A DNA stretch of 64,000 nucleotides from Bacteroidales bacterium (GCA_013141385.1 JABFRB010000002.1:248001-312000), one strand, 5' to 3'; shown: positions 44,547 to 54,697, counted from the stretch's first letter. Notes: generated by a model not told the origin, from the letters alone. A program made the numbers and translations.

Positions 44547-46217
44547 ATGAGAAGTCAGGTAGAAGTTGTATGTAGCAATACAGGAGAAAAAAGGAATATA
44601 TTACCAGGGCTTAACTTAGCTGAAATCGCTAATGAGTTTAATGTAAAACTTAATAGTGCTATTCTGGGTGCAATGGTAAATAATACGCTTAAAGAATTGA
44701 GCTATGAAGTTTATTCACCTAAGACCATACACTTTATAGATATCTCACATCCATCGGGGATGAGAATGTACCAAAGATCTCTCTTCTTTTTACTTCAAAA
44801 GGCGGTTAAGGAGCTTATACCTGGTTCAAGTATTCGAGTTGAACATTCTGTATCCAAAGGATTCTATTGCGAAATTGATAATTGCAACCAACCACTAGAA
44901 CTTCCTCTTATCTTCAACATTGGCGATAAAATGCGTGAGATAATTGCTGCGGATATTCCTTTCAAGCGTGATAAGGTTCTCACTAAGAATGTAGTCGAAA
45001 TGTTTGAAGAATTGGGGTATACCGAAAAAGCGAAGCTTTTTAAAACACGTCAAAAATTATATACGTCAGTTTACTATTTGGGCGATACGGCAGATTATTT
45101 CTTTGGAAGCCTTGTGCCATCAACTGGCTATCTGAAAGTCTTCGACTTAGTGAAATACTATAAAGGAATGCTACTGCGTATCCCTAAAAGGCATAAACCT
45201 GAAGAAGTTGAAGATATTGAGATTCAAAATAAAATGTTTGAAATTTTCCAGGAATATAAAGATTGGGTAGACATCCTTGGCGTTGGAAGTGTGGCAACAA
45301 TTAATGAACATGTTCAAAAGGGCTATTCCAGTGAGTTGATTAAGATATCTGAAGCCCTTCATGAAAAAAAAGTAGCCCAAATTGCCGACAAAATTTATAG
45401 TTTGAAAGATAAGGTTCGTGTAGTGCTAATTTCAGGACCATCTTCATCGGGTAAAACTACATTTGCTAAGAGATTATCTATTCAGCTTAAAGTTTCAGGT
45501 TTAAAGCCATATACTATTTCTCTAGACAATTATTTTGTTGATAGGGAACATACCCCCAAAGATGAAAATGGAGATTTAGACTACGAGACTCTAAATGCGT
45601 TGGATGTTGATCAGTTTAACAAGGATTTGATAAAGTTATTGAATGGCGAGACAGTTGAACTGCCAAAATATTCATTTGAGACGGGTAAACGTTTCTACGA
45701 TGGAACATCTATGAAAATAGAGTCAAATGGTATAATTGTAATTGAAGGAATTCATGCCCTTACACCAGAACTTACACCTCTTATTCCAATTGAAAAAAAA
45801 TATAAGATTTACGTATCGGCGCTTACATCACTCTCGTTTGATAGGATGAATAGAATTCCTACCACTGATAATCGGTTAATTCGAAGAATAATTAGGGATT
45901 ATAAATATAGAGGCTATAGTGCATTAGATACTATTAGACGATGGGATAGTGTTCGTAGAGGTGAAGATAAAAATATTTTCCCGTATCAGGAACACGCGGA
46001 TGTTATGTTTAACTCAGCTTTGCTCTGTGAACTGAGTGTTCTAAAAAGTTATGCGGAACCAATTCTTTACGAATTGCCATCTACTGAACCTGAGTATTCT
46101 GAAGCCTTAAGGTTGTTAAAATTTTTAAGTTATTTCACACCAATTGCAGATAAAGAAATCCCTCCAACGTCAATCCTTAGAGAATTCCTAGGGGGAAGTA
46201 CATTTTCTTATAAATAA
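44547..46217 (+). CDS. TGS-domain nucleoside (uridine-type) kinase
   Basis: A 556-residue fusion. Residues 1-65 form a TGS-like domain (LPGLNLAEIANEF) followed by a threonyl-tRNA-synthetase-like second-additional region (about 66-220). The C-terminal half is a uridine-kinase-like P-loop domain (GPSSSGKTTFAKRL near 295, SLDNYFVDREHTP, DALDVDQF-type and VIEGIHALTP motifs). This architecture is common in Bacteroidia, annotated as nucleoside kinase. The window thus encodes both this and a short udk. Confidence 0.88.
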   Translation: MRSQVEVVCSNTGEKRNILPGLNLAEIANEFNVKLNSAILGAMVNNTLKELSYEVYSPKTIHFIDISHPSGMRMYQRSLFFLLQKAVKELIPGSSIRVEHSVSKGFYCEIDNCNQPLELPLIFNIGDKMREIIAADIPFKRDKVLTKNVVEMFEELGYTEKAKLFKTRQKLYTSVYYLGDTADYFFGSLVPSTGYLKVFDLVKYYKGMLLRIPKRHKPEEVEDIEIQNKMFEIFQEYKDWVDILGVGSVATINEHVQKGYSSELIKISEALHEKKVAQIADKIYSLKDKVRVVLISGPSSSGKTTFAKRLSIQLKVSGLKPYTISLDNYFVDREHTPKDENGDLDYETLNALDVDQFNKDLIKLLNGETVELPKYSFETGKRFYDGTSMKIESNGIIVIEGIHALTPELTPLIPIEKKYKIYVSALTSLSFDRMNRIPTTDNRLIRRIIRDYKYRGYSALDTIRRWDSVRRGEDKNIFPYQEHADVMFNSALLCELSVLKSYAEPILYELPSTEPEYSEALRLLKFLSYFTPIADKEIPPTSILREFLGGSTFSYK

Positions 46218-46430
46218 TACGTATTGTTAATCATCTGTTTATAAGTTTTTATTTCTATATAATATATTGTTTGACAATGTATTGGATTGATGATAGTAAG
46301 TTATTACCTTTGGTGTGGTTTAATACAAGTCAATAATTTAGGGAATTATGTAGGTTATTTATTGCAATAATTTACTATTATTGTACTTGATAAACCTTAA
46401 ATCAAATAAACTCTAAGTACAGCAACCGTA

Positions 46431-47807
46431 ATGATCAGGACTATCATCTTTCTTTTCAACATGGTAGGGGTGCTTTCCATAAATTTGCTGTTAAGCGAAG
46501 ATGTATCTCTTTCAGTAGATGTCCCATCAGAAGTTAGTGCTGGTGCTGAATTTGACGTAGAACTTAATTTGAAAAAAGGTTCGATTGAAAGTTTTGCAAG
46601 ATTCCAGCAGGACTTACCAAATGGACTTACCGCCCAAGCCGTTGATCCTTCCAATGCAAACTTTACATTCGAAAATCAAAAAATCAAAATTATTTGGTTA
46701 AAACTACCCTCCGAAAAGGATATAAAGGTTCTATACCGATTAAGAGTTGATGAACGCTTGAAGGGTCAGTTTGATCTTAAAGGAACTTTCTCATACATTG
46801 AGGGAAATGAAAGAAAATCGGTTAATATTACTTCTAATACTATTAACATAAAACCCTCTTTACGTATTGATCCTAATCTGATTGTTGATATACAGGAGTT
46901 CCAGCAAATGGTTCCAGTTCAACCACCAGTTTCTCTTGTTGCTAAAAATGTTAGATGTATTCGTCAGATTCCAAGTATTGTTGGAGTTGGTAATGAATAT
47001 ACAGTAAATATCTTAGTAAATAAAGGTAGTACAGAGAAGTTTGCAAAGATTGAGGAGGATATACCACAAGGATTTAAAGCGGAACCTATTCAAACCAAAG
47101 ATGCCATATTTACTTTTAAAGATCAAAAGGTTAAATTTCTTTGGATGAATCTACCTGTCGAACAGCGATTTGTGGTGTCATATAGATTAATTCCAATTAA
47201 TAAAACAGAGACCAAGCAGTTAATGCTAAAAGGAACATTCTCTTTTATTATCAACGAAGCAACACAGGTTATTGATATTGTTCAGAAAGAAGTTGACCTA
47301 TCCAACCTTGATCCTAAAAACATTGAAGGTATTATTGCATCGGTTCCAAATCCAACATTTTCATCAAATACTTCTCAAGGTATTGGTAGTAAAAGCTATA
47401 CCGAACCTAGCGGGGATGGGGGGAAAGAAATTGAAATAAAATACCAGAAGATAGAAGAGAAGAAACAAGTCGTTAACAAAAGAGTATTTGACTTAAAACC
47501 ATACATGCTTGAACCAGAAAAAGGGGTTTATTATAGGGTGCAAATCGCAGCAGGGCATAAACCCGTAAATATCAAGCAGTATTTTAAGAAGTATAAAATT
47601 TCCGAAGAAATTAGAACCGAAGAGCACGAGGGCTGGTATAAGTACTCAGTAGGATCGTTTCCTGCTTATAAAGAGGCAAGAAATTATCGGGTTAATCTTT
47701 GGAAAGCAACAACAATTAACGATGCTTTTGTTGCAGCATATAATAATGGAACTCGAATTACAGTTCAAGAAGCATTGATGATTACTAATCAAAAATGGTG
47801 TAGATAA
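46431..47807 (+). CDS. exported protein with duplicated Ig-like unit and SPOR-like end
   Basis: A 458-residue protein with an N-terminal hydrophobic signal or anchor. Two copies of a unit of about 105 residues follow: residues about 25-135 and 160-275. Matching landmarks are SAGAEFDVELNLKKGSIESF versus GVGNEYTVNILVNKGSTEKF, FENQKIKIIWLKLP versus FKDQKVKFLWMNLP, and LKGTFSYI versus LKGTFSFI. A low-complexity linker then leads to a C-terminal SPOR-like module (YYRVQIAAGHKPVN...GWYKYSVGSFPAYKEARNYR). SPOR domains bind denuded peptidoglycan. The function is unknown; the partner is probably the barrel protein encoded 22 nt downstream. Confidence 0.72.
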   Translation: MIRTIIFLFNMVGVLSINLLLSEDVSLSVDVPSEVSAGAEFDVELNLKKGSIESFARFQQDLPNGLTAQAVDPSNANFTFENQKIKIIWLKLPSEKDIKVLYRLRVDERLKGQFDLKGTFSYIEGNERKSVNITSNTINIKPSLRIDPNLIVDIQEFQQMVPVQPPVSLVAKNVRCIRQIPSIVGVGNEYTVNILVNKGSTEKFAKIEEDIPQGFKAEPIQTKDAIFTFKDQKVKFLWMNLPVEQRFVVSYRLIPINKTETKQLMLKGTFSFIINEATQVIDIVQKEVDLSNLDPKNIEGIIASVPNPTFSSNTSQGIGSKSYTEPSGDGGKEIEIKYQKIEEKKQVVNKRVFDLKPYMLEPEKGVYYRVQIAAGHKPVNIKQYFKKYKISEEIRTEEHEGWYKYSVGSFPAYKEARNYRVNLWKATTINDAFVAAYNNGTRITVQEALMITNQKWCR

Positions 47808-47829
47808 TTTATTATATACAATATCGCTC

Positions 47830-49260
47830 ATGCATTTTAGGAGTTTTTGCTATAAAATATTTTTAACGTTATTATTGGCTACCCTTGGGTTGATTGGTTT
47901 TGCTCAGGAGGACGAAGAATATTGGAAAAAACTCTTAAATGAAGAGGTTGAGGTTGAGAATCCAGTTTATAAACCTGTTATTTCATTAGGAGCTGGAGTA
48001 TTGAGTTTTTTTGGTGATGTTAAAAACCCAGGAACAAATCTCTTATCGGGTCAAAATGGTTATAAGTTAAACGTTTCGACTTTTGTTGGTAAAAAAAACT
48101 TTTTCAAACTTAACTTTTTTGTTCTCTATGGGAGTTTAAATGGGCAGAACTTTAATATCTCCCGTAATATGCAAACCACACTCCCTTTACCAAAAGACGA
48201 TTTAAACAATGATATTTACCCCAACTCTTCTTTTTCAACAGACATATTTCAACTAGGAGTAAATTTTGAGTACGGATTTGCCCACCTTATTGGAACCTCA
48301 AAACAATTTAGACCATTTATGTCTATTGGTATTGCACCATTTATTTATAGTCCCAAAGGTGATTTAACTTATGGTAGTGGGGATAATTACTACCATTTTT
48401 GGTCAGATGGTACTATTCGAAATTTTAACCAAGATGGACCCGATGCATGGAAGGCCGAACCTGTGCCATTTGACAGAAAATATGAGACCGATCTATCTGG
48501 AGCAAAATTTTTCAAGGACAAGAGTTATTCTCAAAACTCTTTTACAATTCCATTTGAAGTAGGCTTCGATTTCTACCTATCCTATAGAGTTAATCTTAGA
48601 GTTGCAACAACGGTGAATTATACACTTACGGATTTATTAGATAACTATGATGCTGAAGTTGCTAAGAAGATAGGGTTAAAATCCAAAGGGTATAATGATA
48701 TCTTTACATTTACCTACTTTTCAATGAATTTTGACCTTTTCTCAGATCCAAAGACAATTACAATCGAGAAAATGTTTGCAGATATTGATTATGATCCTAT
48801 TCTAATATCAGATCAAGATAATGATTATATACTCGACATCATTGATGAATGCCCAGATACACCAATTGGTGTTGAGGTTGATTCAATGGGTTGTCCGTTG
48901 GATGTTGATAAGGATGGTGTTTTCGATTATCTTGATAAGGAACAAAATACGCCAATAGGGGCAACGATTGATGATAATGGGGTTCAACTATCTCAGGAAA
49001 AATTAGCCGAAATGTTTGATCCAAAGAATGCCGTACTAAGAAAGGAAATCAAAGTAATTCCTGTTGCAAAAATTTGGACTCGTAGTATATCATTTACACC
49101 GGGTGTTATCCCTGATAAGTTTAAATTTGTTGATACTGATGGTGATGGTTACATATCTTTTACGGAATTGCTAAAAACAATTGACAACTATTTTGATGAA
49201 AAGGCAAACCTGAAACCTGAAGATATATACGATTTGAACGACTTCTTTTTCTCTCAATAA
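47830..49260 (+). CDS. outer-membrane barrel protein with thrombospondin-3-like and EF-hand motifs
   Basis: A 476-residue exported protein: signal peptide ending GFAQ, an N-terminal barrel-like region (about residues 45-310). Calcium-binding type-3 repeats follow (SDQDNDYILDIIDECPDTP, DVDKDGVFDYLD), and a C-terminal EF-hand-like loop DTDGDGYISFTEL lies near residue 440. No OmpA domain follows the repeats, which is unusual for such barrels. It is encoded after the SPOR-like protein and is ended by a strong terminator, so the two form a bicistronic envelope unit. Confidence 0.72.
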   Translation: MHFRSFCYKIFLTLLLATLGLIGFAQEDEEYWKKLLNEEVEVENPVYKPVISLGAGVLSFFGDVKNPGTNLLSGQNGYKLNVSTFVGKKNFFKLNFFVLYGSLNGQNFNISRNMQTTLPLPKDDLNNDIYPNSSFSTDIFQLGVNFEYGFAHLIGTSKQFRPFMSIGIAPFIYSPKGDLTYGSGDNYYHFWSDGTIRNFNQDGPDAWKAEPVPFDRKYETDLSGAKFFKDKSYSQNSFTIPFEVGFDFYLSYRVNLRVATTVNYTLTDLLDNYDAEVAKKIGLKSKGYNDIFTFTYFSMNFDLFSDPKTITIEKMFADIDYDPILISDQDNDYILDIIDECPDTPIGVEVDSMGCPLDVDKDGVFDYLDKEQNTPIGATIDDNGVQLSQEKLAEMFDPKNAVLRKEIKVIPVAKIWTRSISFTPGVIPDKFKFVDTDGDGYISFTELLKTIDNYFDEKANLKPEDIYDLNDFFFSQ

Positions 49261-49286
49261 ACAAATATACCCTAAAAATCAACCAA

Positions 49287-49319
49287 TTAACCCTGTGATA
49301 AATCACAGGGTTAATTTTT
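49287..49319 (+). terminator. strong rho-independent terminator
   Basis: TTAACCCTGTGAT and ATCACAGGGTTAA form a perfect 13-bp stem (loop AA; in practice 11 bp and a six-nt loop), followed by TTTTT. The rest of the 362-nt gap 49261-49622 shows no gene, and I found no clear promoter in it. Confidence 0.85.
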
Positions 49320-49622
49320 GCAAAGAGTTCTTATTCATCAGGTAAAATTTTTGTCAAAGAATTTTTATCTAAATGTAGATTAGTATTAAACTATTAGGCT
49401 GTTTGTTAATCGAATATTATGAATTGTTTTTTTTGTTTTATAGTAGTGTATGTTCGTTTACACAAAAAGCAGTAAATGAAATATGCTTGGTGATATTTAT
49501 GACAACTTAATTTGTAGGGTCAACTAAATTGGTAGAATCTGGTAATTTCATAATTAGAGTCTACTTAACTAGAACAATTTGAAACATACAAATAAACAAC
49601 TGTTTAATCTAATTTTATACCC

Positions 49623-50840
49623 ATGAAAAAATTATTTCTAATCCCATTCATCGCTCTTTTCTGTTGTTTTATTCCGTTTCAGGAAATTGCACAATGGAGG
49701 GGCGCTAACCGCGATGGTATTTACAATGAAACAGGTTTGCTAAAACAATGGCCTGAAAATGGACCAAAATTACTTTGGCATTTCGACGAACTAGGTGATG
49801 GACATTCATCTGCGACTGTTACATCAAAAGCCATTTTTACTGCCGGAACTATAAATGGAATGGGTGTAATATTTTCATTTGACTTAAATGGTAAACTTCT
49901 TTGGAAAAAGGAGTATGGTAAGGAATGGACTGAAAGTTGGCCAGGTGTTCGATCAACGCCGTTATATGTTAATGGAAATATATACTTAATGAGCGGTTAT
50001 GGTGTGGTTGTATGTTTAGATGCAGAGATTGGTAATATTATTTGGAGTGTTGATTTAATGAAGGATTATGATGGAAAGAATATTGTTTGGGGAGTAACTG
50101 AGAATTTACTTGTTGATGGTAATACCCTTTATTGTACGCCAGGAGGTACTGATGCTAATGTAATTGCATTGGATAGAGTTAGTGGTAAACTAATGTGGAA
50201 GAGCCAAGGGAAAGGCGAATCGAGTGCATACTGTTCGCCAATGCTTATTAAGTTACCTAATAATAGAATACTTGTAACGATGACTGCTAATTCAATAATT
50301 GGAATTGATGCTTCGAATGGAAATTTTTTATGGAGTCATGAGCAGACAAATCAGTATTCAGTTCATGCAAATACTCCTTTATACAGTGATGGGTATATTT
50401 ATTGTGTTAGCGGGTATGGCAAAGGGAGTGTTTTATTAAAACTTGCAGATGATGGCTCATGTGTAACTGAGGTATGGAGAAACCAAGTCCTTGATAATCG
50501 TATGGGTGGTGTTGTTCTCCTCAATGGGAAATTGTACGGTGCAGGGGATAAAAGTAAGAAATGGTTTGTTCTTGATTGGAAAACTGGGAAGGAGTTGAGT
50601 TCATCCGAATTATTATCAAAGACAGGAAATACGATTTTTGCAGACGGAATGCTATACTGCTATAGTGAGAATGGCGAGGTTGCGCTTGTAGAACCCAAGG
50701 CAGATGGGTTTAATCTTATTAGTAAATTTAAGGTTCCGTTTGGAGCAAATCAGCATTGGGCGCATTTAGTCATTAATGATAAAAAGTTGTATGTTAGGCA
50801 TGGAACTTCTTTAATGGTTTACTCAATAGCGGCAAACTAA
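49623..50840 (+). CDS. PQQ-like beta-propeller protein 1
   Basis: A 405-residue exported propeller with signal peptide (LFLIPFIALFCCFIPF) and the N-terminal signature AQWRGANRDGIYNETGLL. Blades repeat the W-motif and DxxxGxxxW pattern (LDAEIGNIIWSVDL, LDRVSGKLMWKSQG, IDASNGNFLWSHEQ, LDWKTGKEL). Conserved cysteines occur in LYCTPGG and AYCSP. It is the first of four tandem paralogues of identical length. It lacks the signature and length of true PQQ-dependent dehydrogenases, so catalysis is unproven. It may be a structural or electron-transfer partner in the periplasm. Confidence 0.82.
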   Translation: MKKLFLIPFIALFCCFIPFQEIAQWRGANRDGIYNETGLLKQWPENGPKLLWHFDELGDGHSSATVTSKAIFTAGTINGMGVIFSFDLNGKLLWKKEYGKEWTESWPGVRSTPLYVNGNIYLMSGYGVVVCLDAEIGNIIWSVDLMKDYDGKNIVWGVTENLLVDGNTLYCTPGGTDANVIALDRVSGKLMWKSQGKGESSAYCSPMLIKLPNNRILVTMTANSIIGIDASNGNFLWSHEQTNQYSVHANTPLYSDGYIYCVSGYGKGSVLLKLADDGSCVTEVWRNQVLDNRMGGVVLLNGKLYGAGDKSKKWFVLDWKTGKELSSSELLSKTGNTIFADGMLYCYSENGEVALVEPKADGFNLISKFKVPFGANQHWAHLVINDKKLYVRHGTSLMVYSIAAN

Positions 50841-50857
50841 TCAAAAAAATATTATCC

Positions 50858-50887
50858 CGAAAGAAGAATTAATCTTTCGAGATTTTT
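50858..50887 (+). terminator. weak hairpin between propellers 1 and 2
   Basis: CGAAAGA pairs with TCTTTCG (8-nt loop), followed by GATTTTTTAT. It may attenuate rather than end transcription in the tandem array. Confidence 0.5.
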
Positions 50888-50907
50888 TATCAATTAAAAT
50901 AAACGGC

Positions 50908-52125
50908 ATGAAAAAAACACCTGTTATTGCAATTATTTTATTATTAATAGTTTTAATTAATAATGCTCAAGATAATTCAACATGGAGAGGACCTCAAAGG
51001 GATGGTATTTATCCAGAAAGAAACCTGTTAACTAAATGGCCTGATAACGGATTAAATTTGATTTGGAAATATGATGGGCTTGGTGTTGGATATACCTCTG
51101 CCGCAGTTACTAAAGATAAAGTATTTATTACTGGAACAACGGATAGTACTAGTTACCTTTTTGCATTTAACCATAACGGTGAGTTGCTCTGGAAAAAAGA
51201 ATTAGGAAAGGAGTGGATTGTTAACTTTCCGGGTGTTCGTTCTACCCCATTAATTTTCGATGGACGTGGTTATGTTTTGAGTGGTCGTGGAGTTATTTAC
51301 TGCTTTAATCCAGAAAATAGTGAGATACTTTGGACAGTTGATCTTTACAAGCAGTATGATGGAAGAGTTGTGAAATTTGGAATAACTGAAAATCTTTTAA
51401 TTGATGGGGATAAACTCTTTTGTACGCCGGGTGGGGTTGATGCTAATGTGATAGCACTTAATAGAAAGAACGGTAATCTAATTTGGAAAAGCAAAGGTGT
51501 TGGAGAAGTGAGTGCATATTGCTCGCCTATTTTAATTGAATTTAAAGGCACAAAATATCTTTTAACCATTACGGCAAAGTCAATTTTATCGATTAACCCT
51601 GAAAATGGTGATGTTGTTTGGAGTCACGATTTATTATACCCGTATGGAATACATGGGAATACTCCTGTTTATCGGGATGGATATATATTTGCAATGAATG
51701 GTTGGGAATGGGGGAGCGTGATGTTGAAACTTGCTGAAGATGGTAAGTCGGTTAGCGAGGTATGGAAGAGTAAACTCTTTGATCTCGAACATGGAGGCGT
51801 TGTACTTATTGGAAATAATATTTATGGAGCCGATTGGACTACAAAACATTTCTCCTGTGTTGATTGGAATACGGGTGTTGTTAGGGATTCAGTAAAAACA
51901 ATTTCCCCTTCATCAGTAATAGTCGCAGAAGGACTGATTTATTGCTATACATATGCAGGAGAGGTTGCTTTAGTAAGACCGCTTGATAATGGATTTGAGG
52001 TAATTAGCAAATTTAAGGTGGACGGGGTTAAACGGGATCATATTGCTATTCCTGTTATCGATAAAGGACGACTTTATATAAGATATGCTAATACGTTATG
52101 GGTATATAATATTTCATCTAAGTAA
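50908..52125 (+). CDS. PQQ-like beta-propeller protein 2
   Basis: A 405-residue paralogue of propeller 1 with signal peptide ending INNAQ and the same N-terminal signature (STWRGPQRDGIYPERNLL). Shared landmarks include WPDNGLNLIWKYDGLG, GVRSTPLIF, LFCTPGGVDANVIALNRKNG and FSCVDWNTG. It carries no lipobox, so it is probably soluble in the periplasm. The next gene's frame begins immediately after its stop, and the array is likely co-transcribed. Confidence 0.82.
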   Translation: MKKTPVIAIILLLIVLINNAQDNSTWRGPQRDGIYPERNLLTKWPDNGLNLIWKYDGLGVGYTSAAVTKDKVFITGTTDSTSYLFAFNHNGELLWKKELGKEWIVNFPGVRSTPLIFDGRGYVLSGRGVIYCFNPENSEILWTVDLYKQYDGRVVKFGITENLLIDGDKLFCTPGGVDANVIALNRKNGNLIWKSKGVGEVSAYCSPILIEFKGTKYLLTITAKSILSINPENGDVVWSHDLLYPYGIHGNTPVYRDGYIFAMNGWEWGSVMLKLAEDGKSVSEVWKSKLFDLEHGGVVLIGNNIYGADWTTKHFSCVDWNTGVVRDSVKTISPSSVIVAEGLIYCYTYAGEVALVRPLDNGFEVISKFKVDGVKRDHIAIPVIDKGRLYIRYANTLWVYNISSK

Positions 52126-52167
52126 ATGGACTTTTTATTTAACATAAAATATCTAAAATTTCACATT

Positions 52168-53385
52168 ATGAGACAATTAGTGTTCGTTTTTGTTGCAATT
52201 ACATTTTTCACCCAATGTAATTCAAAACAGGAGATTGCCCAATGGCGTGGTCCAGAAAGAAATGGTATCTACCCCGAGAAAAATTTGCAAACCCAGTGGC
52301 CCGATGGTGGTCCAAAACTACTTTGGAAGTACGATAGTTTAGGTTTTGGTTACTCTTCTGCTGCAGTAACCTCTAATAAAGTTTATACTATTGGAACTAT
52401 TGATAGTATCAGTTATGTTTTTACTTTCAATACTGCAGGAAAATTGTTATGGAAAAAGCCGCTAGGCAAAGATTGGATGGTGAATTGGCCTGGAATGCGT
52501 TCAACTCCCATTATTTATAATGGTTTAGGGTACGTATTGAATGGTTATGGTGTAATTTATTGCTTTGATGCAAACAATGGAGAAGTTATCTGGTCAAAGG
52601 ATATTGTAAAAGAATTCAAAACAATTCTCCCTAAATTCGGACTTTGTGAAAACCTTGTTGTTGATGGAGATAAATTGTTTTGTACTCCTGCAAGCACTGA
52701 GGCTACGGTAGTTGCATTGAATCGGAAAACTGGAACTTTAATATGGAAAAGCCAAGGAACTAACGATAGTACAACTTACTGCACACCAATTTTAATAGAA
52801 TTAGGAGGAAAGAAGTTTTTTATTAATCAAACTAAACAAGGTCTCATTTCTACTAATGCTGAGACAGGAGAACAGGTCTGGAAGTATCCTTTTAAAGGAT
52901 TTCCAATTTCACATACTCCAATATTTAGAAATGGGTACTTGTTCACTGTTGATGTTTGGAAAGCAGGTAGTGTTATGCTTAAAATTTCTGACGATGGACT
53001 AAAGTATACCGAAGTATGGAGGAATTTGAAGTTTGACCCTCAACAAGGAGATGTAGTTGTTTTAAATGATAGAATGTATGGTGCTGGCGATGAAGGAAAT
53101 AAATTTATGTGTGTTGATTGGAATACGGGTAAAGAGATTTATTCCGACTCAACAAAAGCAGATATAACAAATGTTATTTCAGCCGAAAATCTACTTTATA
53201 TCTATGAATTAAGAGGCGGTGCCGTTAAGTTGCTAAAGCCAACAGAAAAAGGATTTGAAAAATTGGGCTCTTTTATAGTTAAAGGAGGAACAGCACAATT
53301 ACATTGCTCTCATCCCGTTATTAAGAATGGTCGACTATATATTCGGCATGATAATTCTCTTTTTGTCTATGACATTGGAAAGTAG
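52168..53385 (+). CDS. PQQ-like beta-propeller protein 3 (lipoprotein)
   Basis: A 405-residue paralogue. The frame opens at 52126, but the ATG at 52168 gives the signal MRQLVFVFVAITFFTQC with a lipobox-like FFTQC, and restores exactly the 405-residue length of its neighbours. The body has EIAQWRGPERNGIYPEKN, GMRSTPIIYNGLGY, LFCTPASTEATVVALNRKTG and MCVDWNTGKEIYSDS. In LFCTPAS the GG of the other copies is changed. It is closest to propeller 4 by eye. Confidence 0.82.
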   Translation: MRQLVFVFVAITFFTQCNSKQEIAQWRGPERNGIYPEKNLQTQWPDGGPKLLWKYDSLGFGYSSAAVTSNKVYTIGTIDSISYVFTFNTAGKLLWKKPLGKDWMVNWPGMRSTPIIYNGLGYVLNGYGVIYCFDANNGEVIWSKDIVKEFKTILPKFGLCENLVVDGDKLFCTPASTEATVVALNRKTGTLIWKSQGTNDSTTYCTPILIELGGKKFFINQTKQGLISTNAETGEQVWKYPFKGFPISHTPIFRNGYLFTVDVWKAGSVMLKISDDGLKYTEVWRNLKFDPQQGDVVVLNDRMYGAGDEGNKFMCVDWNTGKEIYSDSTKADITNVISAENLLYIYELRGGAVKLLKPTEKGFEKLGSFIVKGGTAQLHCSHPVIKNGRLYIRHDNSLFVYDIGK

Positions 53386-53408
53386 TATAAACCAACCATC
53401 CATAAAAA

Positions 53409-54626
53409 ATGAGACTTTTAGTTGCTACAATTATTACAATTACATTTTTCATACAGTGTACTTCAAAGCAGGAAATTGCTCAATGGCGCGGGTCTAATCG
53501 TGATGGCATTTACCTTGAAAGCAACCTCTTAACTCAATGGTCCGATAGTGGACCCAGATTGCTTTGGCAATACGATAGCCTAGGTCAAGGTTATGCATCT
53601 GCTGCAGTGATATCCAATAGGGTTTATACCATTGGTACGGTTGATAGTATCAGCTATATATTTACATTCGATACTGATGGGAACCTACTATGGAGAAAGA
53701 AACTTGGTTTGGATTGGATAGAAAGTTGGCCCGGAATACGTTCCACACCAACGATTTATAATGGTTTCGGGTATGTTCTAAATGGACTGGGTGATCTTTA
53801 CTGTTTTAATGCTGATAATGGCGACATTATTTGGCAAAAGAATATTCTAAAAGTATACAATGGGCGAAACTTGGATTGGGGAATGTCTGAAAATCTTATG
53901 ATTGAAGGGAATTACCTTTTTTGTACGCCAGGTGGAATTGATAATAATGTTGTAGCATTAAACCGTAACACTGGTGAAACTATTTGGACCAGTAAGGGAA
54001 ATAGTGATACTGCTGCCTATTGTACTCCAATTCTTATTGATGTTAGAGGGAAGAAATATTTTGTAAATCAGACCCGCAATTCGATTATCTCATTGAATGC
54101 TGAGAATGGTGAGATAGCATGGAAATACCCACTCAGTAATGCTATACATCCTAGTACTCCCTACTATCGCGATGGGTATCTTTTCGCCACTGATGGCATT
54201 GCAAATGGCAGTATGCAACTAAAAATTTCTGAGGACGGAAGGAGCGTTAGTGAAGTATGGCGGAATTCTGATTTTAATGCTCAATATGGTCATACTGTTG
54301 TTCTTGGAAATCGCATATATGGTGTATGTAGTTTTAAGAAAACTTTTAGTTGTATTGACTGGAATACTGGAAAGGAGATATACTCTGATTCAATTAAAGT
54401 AGCTCCAATTACAACTATTTCTGATGGAAGAATGCTATACTGCTATTTTGCTTCAATAGGAGAGGTAAAGCTAATAAAACCCACAGAAAATGGGTTTGAA
54501 AACAGGGGTCATTTCACGATTAAGGGTAGTAAAAAGGGTCATTTTGCACATCCAGTAATTAAAGATGGAAGACTTTATGTGAGGCATGAAAACTCACTTT
54601 TTGTATACGATATTGCTAAAAAGTAA
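53409..54626 (+). CDS. PQQ-like beta-propeller protein 4 (lipoprotein)
   Basis: A 405-residue paralogue, with signal ITITFFIQCTSK (lipobox-like FIQC), EIAQWRGSNRDGIYLESNLL, GIRSTPTIYNGFGY, LFCTPGGIDNNVVALNRNTG and FSCIDWNTGKEIYSDS. It shares long near-identical stretches with propeller 3, indicating a recent tandem duplication. A hairpin terminator follows its stop, so a second transcript may begin before propeller 5. Confidence 0.82.
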   Translation: MRLLVATIITITFFIQCTSKQEIAQWRGSNRDGIYLESNLLTQWSDSGPRLLWQYDSLGQGYASAAVISNRVYTIGTVDSISYIFTFDTDGNLLWRKKLGLDWIESWPGIRSTPTIYNGFGYVLNGLGDLYCFNADNGDIIWQKNILKVYNGRNLDWGMSENLMIEGNYLFCTPGGIDNNVVALNRNTGETIWTSKGNSDTAAYCTPILIDVRGKKYFVNQTRNSIISLNAENGEIAWKYPLSNAIHPSTPYYRDGYLFATDGIANGSMQLKISEDGRSVSEVWRNSDFNAQYGHTVVLGNRIYGVCSFKKTFSCIDWNTGKEIYSDSIKVAPITTISDGRMLYCYFASIGEVKLIKPTENGFENRGHFTIKGSKKGHFAHPVIKDGRLYVRHENSLFVYDIAKK

Positions 54627-54642
54627 TTTTTTAAAATTTTAA

Positions 54643-54697
54643 AAAGAACCTAGAATGGTCTTTTAAACTAAAGGCTAATTCTGGGTTCTTTACTTTT
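54643..54697 (+). terminator. hairpin after propeller 4
   Basis: AAAGAACCTAGAAT pairs with ATTCTGGGTTCTTT (14 bp, one G-U) across a 21-nt loop, followed by a T-rich stretch. Confidence 0.65.
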
